This document shows, piece by piece, positions 60,701 to 64,000 of a stretch of DNA of 64,000 nucleotides (positions within the stretch are counted from its first letter, which is position 1; every line of letters begins with the position of its first letter). Made by a program: the position numbers and the translations under genes. Origin of the DNA: Thamnaconus septentrionalis (Eukaryota; Chordata; Actinopteri; Tetraodontiformes; Monacanthidae); contig CM020514.1 in assembly GCA_009823395.1 (NCBI GenBank), forward strand, positions 7,152,466 through 7,216,465, given 5' to 3'. Under the pieces are notes generated by a model that saw only the letters and a program-made list of their open reading frames with translations, had not been told where the DNA came from and searched no databases.

Positions 60701-62826
60701 ACTTCTCAATTAATAGTTAATCGATCAAAAGGGTCAATCAACTAACGATTAATGAATGAATCCATCATTTGCATCCCTAATTACGATGCAAATGTTTTGT
60801 CTTTTGCAACTTGTGATGTCACTTCTCACATTTAAATCAAGGTATCGGAGAGCTGTCGGGTATTACAAGAGGCTTAATGCGTGCACGGCGCATCGTTGTG
60901 TTGCGTCAAATGTTCAGCAGCAGGGTAGTTTGTTGGCTTTTCTTCTGTCTGGTTACCTGCAGATGAGAGATTTCGGGCAGTGACAAGTCGCCGCTGGGGA
61001 ATTTGACCGAGACGGGATTTTCGGCCAAGTTGAGGACCTGCAGGAGACACTGGCCACGGGGGGCAGGATCCACCACCGTTTTCTAGCCGACAGACAAATA
61101 CAGTGGCATGCAGATCAATATCGCCGCGAGCAGTGAAACACTCACACAAGAAGGCTACTGTGTGGTAATAATGGAGAGACGAGACAGCACCACGTTATTT
61201 TTTCTGTATATTATTATCACTGTTAGAATTTTTTATTCTTTTGCAATCAGGTAATTGCCCTAATGATGCAATGCGCTTTCAGAAAACCCCAGAGTTCAGA
61301 GGAAATTCATCTGTTTGACTCAAACATCTGAAGTCTGCGGGTTTATTTGATCCAAACGACTGACTGGAGCTTTTATACCTCAAACTTTGCACTTATTTTA
61401 ATATGAACTGTTTACTTTAACCGTTTTATACTAACAAACCATTGTTGATCATGTCATCATTCTTATCCGTACCGCACTTTTTTAAAGGCTCATGAGTCAA
61501 TCATTTTCTCATTGACTTGTTATTATGATGTGTTGCATCCCAGGAGCCTCGTTTATGACCGTGACACTGCAGACATACAACACCACAGGGGGCCGATACG
61601 TACCACCACGTTTATCTCCACCAGCGTGGCCGCCGTGAAGGCCAGCGCCGCGAAAATCATCCCAGCCGCCATTTTCCTCAGAGGCCTGAAGGACACGCAG
61701 ACGTCTCGTTAGCGCTAGCCAAGGCGTCGGGACGGTCGAGACTTTATGACTTTATACGTCTGTATGAAGCCATAAAGGGGATTTTGACATCGCCGTTCAG
61801 CAATCGCGCTGATAAGGCTTTGATTATTTTGTGACGTTTTTAATCTCCCATCAATCTTTATCTGTCCATCTACCTGAAGGCCTCTCTGGAGGCTCTCGGG
61901 CCTGTTTTCCAAAAGCCATTCAGTCGATTAGAAATGATGACAAAAGTCAAAAGCTCTGCAGATGATCAAAAGCAGGCCTGGTTCCACCGACAGTTCTTGG
62001 GATTTTCGACTGAGAATCACCAAGATTGCCACGGTACAATTTGTATACAGTACTACCCAGAAAACTAGAATATCCTGAAAAGGTTGTTGTATTTCTGCAA
62101 TTCAACTTAAAAGGTGAATTTGGCATATTATATAAACGAATAATATGCAAATCAATATATTTCAAGTTTTTATTTCTTTGGATTTTGCTGATCAGGTCTT
62201 GCAGCTTAAAAAAAAAAAACCCTCAAATTTTATAATCATTTTCTGAGTTTGTGGGTTTGTGGTTTTAATAAGCTGAAAATCTTAATCAGCAAAGTTACAA
62301 CAAGGAACTGCTTGAGATGTCAATTTGCATGGAATGGCTCAATAAAAATTTGTTGGTTTCATCTTTTATGTTAAATTGCCAAAATAAAACAACTTTTACT
62401 TGATATTCTAATTTTTCGGGTAGTACCTGTAGATTCAATCAGTACTTTTCTGCCGAGGCTCATTTCTGCCCCCCCACCCCCCTCCCCCTTGCGGAGTCTG
62501 CAGGAAACGCTGCCCTCTACTCACGTGACGTTGATTCTGCAAAGGGCGACGAGGGGATATATGACGAGGTCAAAGACGGGCACGAGGAGGAGAATCAGCA
62601 GGGCATTCAACATCTAGACAACAGAGAGAGAGCGGGGGTGTGGGGGGTGGAGGAGGGTAAGCTGCCTTTTAAATGACCCTATAAAAGCTGGAACTCATAA
62701 AATCATAAAGGTCGGAGTTTGCAAAATATCATTAAGAGCCATAAAAAAAAAAATGACAGGTGCACTGTTGGCTGAGGCGTCCTCAGTGTCTTGCATGAGT
62801 GCTGTGATTATTGGAGTGCGTGTGTG

Positions 62827-62857
<31 letters not shown>

Positions 62858-63970
62858 GTAGACTTTGGCATTTCCAGATGTGGATGCCTGACGTGCACAA
62901 TAGTCTGCTGGAGTTGGAGCTCAGCGGTGATAGATGAGTATCAGGTAGGTGACTATATTGCACGGCGTTGATAAGCCAACTGTGATTAGGGAAAAATGGA
63001 GGTGGCCATGCAAGACACAGTCAAGTTATACTGACAATCAAAGGCCGCATATTCAGCAAATTTCAGTTCATCAGTCACGCAAACATATGTCTCTCCATGT
63101 CGCCAGTGGACCTCCAGAGTGGAGGAAAAAAAAAACACCCAGTAGTGCTTTTGCTGAGTCAGGAAGTCAGTGATGAAACACTGGGTTCTGAATATAAGCC
63201 CCAAGTGATGTCACAAAGGGCGGTGATACCTCTACCAGGACAGCCACCAGCCAGCTCTTGGCTGATGTGAACACAGGGCTGATGTGCAACCCTGGAAAAC
63301 TGTTACTTTTTTCCAGTCCAAGGTTTTCAATAAAGATCTAATACAGGTACTACCCAGAAAATTAGAATATCCTGAAAAGGTTGCTGTATTTCTGCAATTC
63401 AACTTGAAAGGTGAATTTGACATATTATATAAACGAATAATATGCAAATCAATATATTTCAAGTTTTTATTTCTTTGGATTTTGCTGATCAGGTCTTGCA
63501 GCTTAAAAAAAAACTCAGATTCAAAAACTCAGAAAATTTTGTTTGTGGGTTTGTGGTTTTAATAAGCTGAAAATCTTAATCAGCAAAGTTACAACAAGGA
63601 ACTGCTCGAGATGCCAATTTGCGTGTAATGGCTCAATAAAATTTGTTGGTTTCATCTTTTATGTTAAATTGCCAAAATAAAACCTTTACTTGATATTCTA
63701 ATATTTCAGGTAGTACCTGTATATGAGATCGTTAAGTATCGATTCAAAAGCGTAGTAGCCTCGCTGAGTTTGCAAGGCAAGAGTCATTTTCACTCCCTGC
63801 ACGGCTGAAAATATAAAAGTCAAGGTCCGACACTCAAAGCTCTGTTTTAAGCTGCAGAGGCTGCAGAATATTGTCAGTCCAAACCCGGTTCTTCCCATGT
63901 CTGTGCATTAACGGGTTGGTGAATTTGCACCCACCTGAATTTGGTCCGGTTTGATGCTAAAGGAGTTGCC
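57440..63970 (-). CDS. slc15a2: SLC15A2 (PEPT2) proton-coupled di/tripeptide transporter, 3' part (last 11 exons), 5' end beyond window
   Basis: POT/PTR family transporter that takes up di- and tripeptides with protons at the plasma membrane; in mammals PEPT2 is the high-affinity renal and brain form. Exons 63970-63935, 62613-62525, 61685-61604, 61082-60957, 60454-60287, 59644-59598, 59500-59396, 58546-58462, 58378-58235, 58125-58021 and 57643-57440 join in frame to 396 codons plus stop, roughly the C-terminal half of a protein of about 730. Seen in order: KPDQIQ, TM8 ([12 protein letters not shown]), TM9 ([15 protein letters not shown]), the large extracellular domain, TM10 ([20 protein letters not shown] then EFSYSQ), TM11 ([20 protein letters not shown]) and TM12, then an acidic tail. 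[20 protein letters not shown] fits PEPT2 better than PEPT1. It is tail-to-tail with hspbap1. Symbol confidence is high, but a PEPT1 paralogue cannot be wholly excluded. Confidence 0.93.
57644..58020 (-). other. slc15a2: slc15a2 last intron, mostly (TA)n/(TG)n microsatellite
   Basis: 377-bp intron. About 270 bp of it (57690-57960) is repeat. Confidence 0.85.
57690..57960. repeat. compound (TA)n / TATG / TGTA microsatellite
   Basis: An uninterrupted TA run of about 25 units (57717-57770) is followed by (TG)n, further TA runs and degenerate TATATG, TACATA and TACG words. Long Tyr/Ile-rich frames across it are artefacts. Confidence 0.95.
58021..58125 (-). CDS. slc15a2: slc15a2 exon encoding TM11
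   Basis: 105 nt, 35 codons: [20 protein letters not shown] then [15 protein letters not shown]. The human counterpart is AP..MKSVLQA.WLLT.AVGN. The acceptor is CCGCAG and the donor is GTAACC. Confidence 0.96.
58235..58378 (-). CDS. slc15a2: slc15a2 exon encoding TM10
   Basis: 144 nt, 48 codons: [20 protein letters not shown], then [20 protein letters not shown] and GLEFSYSQ. The PQY...[15 protein letters not shown] signature is diagnostic of the family. The acceptor is GAACAG and the donor is GTAATA. Confidence 0.96.
58462..58546 (-). CDS. slc15a2: slc15a2 exon, end of extracellular domain
   Basis: 85 nt encoding [20 protein letters not shown] then [18 protein letters not shown] is conserved in vertebrate PEPT2. 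The acceptor is GAGTAG and the donor is GTGAGA. Confidence 0.92.
58547..59395 (-). other. slc15a2: slc15a2 intron between extracellular-domain exons
   Basis: 849 bp. It contains a (GTT)n tract at 58693-58716; otherwise A/T-rich with nothing recognised. Confidence 0.7.
58693..58716. repeat. (TGT)n microsatellite
   Basis: About eight TGT units in an slc15a2 intron, followed by ACTAACCCTAACCCTAAA (only two telomere-like units). Confidence 0.85.
59396..59500 (-). CDS. slc15a2: slc15a2 exon, extracellular domain
   Basis: 105 nt encoding [20 protein letters not shown] then [14 protein letters not shown]. The acceptor is CCAACAG and the donor is GTGAGT. Phases are 2 and 2. Confidence 0.88.
59598..59644 (-). 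CDS. slc15a2: slc15a2 small exon, extracellular domain
   Basis: 47 nt encoding [15 protein letters not shown] and part of Arg. It was chosen because its phases (0 and 2) bridge the neighbouring exons exactly. The acceptor is TGTAG and the donor is GTAAGT. Confidence 0.85.
59645..60286 (-). other. slc15a2: slc15a2 intron
   Basis: 642 bp with T-rich and TTTC runs near 59865-59900. No element or exon is recognised. Confidence 0.7.
60287..60454 (-). CDS. slc15a2: slc15a2 exon, extracellular domain
   Basis: 168 nt, 56 codons: [20 protein letters not shown], then [20 protein letters not shown] and [16 protein letters not shown]. The phases fit both neighbours and the region is weakly conserved in the family. 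The acceptor is AATCAG and the donor is GTGAGT. Confidence 0.85.
60455..60956 (-). other. slc15a2: slc15a2 intron with MITE
   Basis: 502 bp, more than half of it MITE copy 60487-60779. The end nearest the acceptor side holds TTGTGATGTCACTT (60811-60824), a CRE-like palindrome variant. Confidence 0.7.
60487..60779 (-). mobile_element. MITE (TAGGGATGCAA family), copy 2, opposite orientation
   Basis: Read on the minus strand it starts TTAGGGATGCAAATGATGGA and contains AAAAGTAACTTGTT, CCCGTGTAAAAAATGTTCAA, TTCATTGCGA and TTCTTAATCGACAATTAATC, in the same order as 45572-45990. It is shorter by an internal deletion. Confidence 0.7.
60957..61082 (-). CDS. slc15a2: slc15a2 exon, start of extracellular domain
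   Basis: 126 nt encoding [20 protein letters not shown] then [20 protein letters not shown] and LQ. LQVLNLA is shared with human PEPT2. The acceptor is GGCTAG and the donor is GTAACC. Confidence 0.9.
61083..61603 (-). other. slc15a2: slc15a2 intron
   Basis: 521 bp, A/T-rich; nothing recognised. Confidence 0.7.
61604..61685 (-). CDS. slc15a2: slc15a2 exon encoding TM9
   Basis: 82 nt encoding [20 protein letters not shown] then LVEINVV, matching human LRKMAVGMILACLAF and VEIK. The acceptor is CTTCAG and the donor is GTACGT. Confidence 0.93.
61686..62524 (-). other. slc15a2: slc15a2 intron with Tc1/mariner-like MITE
   Basis: 839 bp. 62048-62429 is the transposon copy; the remainder is unremarkable apart from a C-rich run near 62470-62488. 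Confidence 0.7.
62048..62429. mobile_element. Tc1/mariner-like MITE, copy 1
   Basis: The ends are CAGTACTACCCAGAAAACTA and TTTTTCGGGTAGTACCTG, flanked by TA on both sides. The interior shares TGAAAAGGTTG.TGTATTTCTG, TATTTCAAGTTTTTATTTCT and AAAATCTTAATCAGCAAAGT with copy 2. Sub-terminal inverted repeats (GCTGATCAGGTCTTGCAGCT against AGCTGAAAATCTTAATCAGC) let it fold. It has no transposase. Confidence 0.8.
62525..62613 (-). CDS. slc15a2: slc15a2 exon encoding TM8
   Basis: 89 nt encoding [20 protein letters not shown] then LVALCRINV. The VP.FD.V.YPL motif is typical of animal PEPTs. The acceptor is GTCTAG and the donor is GTGAGT. Confidence 0.93.
62818..62858. repeat. (TG)n microsatellite
   Basis: Interrupted TG tract in an slc15a2 intron. 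Confidence 0.9.
63344..63719. mobile_element. Tc1/mariner-like MITE, copy 2
   Basis: The ends are CAGGTACTACCCAGAAAATT and ATATTTCAGGTAGTACCTG, with TA on both sides (63342-63343, 63720-63721). Terminal repeats pair over about 30 bp. It lies in the same orientation as copy 1, 1.3 kb away in the next intron, and the two look about 90% alike. Confidence 0.85.
63935..63970 (-). CDS. slc15a2: slc15a2 internal exon ([12 protein letters not shown])
   Basis: 36 nt, 12 codons, with acceptor TTGCAG and donor GTGGGT. It aligns with the PEPT family stretch ending PDQMQ just before TM8. Earlier exons are outside the window. Confidence 0.85.
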
Positions 63971-64000
63971 CTGCAACACAACAACAACAAAAAAAAAAAA
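63971..64000 (-). other. slc15a2: start of the next upstream slc15a2 intron
   Basis: Ends in ACAACAACAACAAC and a poly(A) run (poly(T) before the acceptor on the transcribed strand). The window stops here. Confidence 0.7.

Larger units (their letters stand above)
62614..63934 (-). other. slc15a2: slc15a2 intron with (TG)n and MITE
   Basis: 1.3 kb. It holds (TG)n at 62818-62858, a palindrome-family relic (about 63060-63225, with AAGTGATGTCACAAAGGG) and MITE copy 63344-63719. Confidence 0.7.

Noticed and set aside
62026..63562. Two similar short proteins ([11 protein letters not shown]...) on the plus strand
   Set aside because: They are the same MITE translated twice; the similarity reflects DNA repeats, not a gene family.
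1..64000. CRISPR arrays, bacterial operons, rRNA or intact tRNA genes
   Set aside because: The repeats have no spacer structure. The tRNA-like B boxes belong to SINEs, and the genes are spliced vertebrate genes.

Overview
The window looks like nuclear DNA of a teleost fish. It has intron-rich genes with GT-AG splice sites, the vertebrate-type genes slc49a4, hspbap1 and slc15a2, many (TG)n/(CA)n tracts, and fish-type MITEs, tRNA-derived SINEs and a solo LTR. No bacterial, organellar or CRISPR features were seen. Gene identities come from matching translated exons to remembered vertebrate family sequences; no database search was run.

Layout. Positions 1-4543 hold no recognisable coding exon; the right part is probably the slc49a4 3'UTR, and the region carries a hAT-type MITE with a perfect 8-bp target duplication. 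Positions 4544-46544 (minus strand) hold slc49a4 (dirc2, lysosomal MFS transporter), nine coding exons over 42 kb. About 46545-47494 is a compact shared promoter region. Positions 47495-55599 (plus strand) hold hspbap1 (JmjC-fold HSPB1-associated protein), seven coding exons encoding 455 residues, head-to-head with slc49a4. Positions 57440-63970 (minus strand) hold the last eleven exons of slc15a2 (peptide transporter PEPT2), tail-to-tail with hspbap1; its 5' half lies beyond base 64000. All exon phases of hspbap1 and slc15a2 join without error.

The most important anomaly is in slc49a4 exon 4 (33246-33374). It is 129 nt where the flanking phases and the remembered human exon both require 130. 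One base is missing near 33291-33296, the reading frame shifts, and a stop follows at the end of the exon. This is either an assembly error or a real disruptive allele.

Non-coding space is dominated by mobile-element relics. These include two Harbinger-like MITEs with TAA duplications, two Tc1/mariner-like MITEs with TA duplications in slc15a2 introns, and a 426-bp solo LTR with a 4-5 bp duplication. There are also an inverted pair of one MITE family, SINE copies, a LINE fragment, and a family of elements carrying a CRE-like palindrome (TGACATCA/TGATGTCA) at about ten places. I found no convincing new biological system. The points most worth a second look are the slc49a4 frameshift, the bidirectional promoter, the hairpin-forming introns and the palindrome-bearing repeat family.
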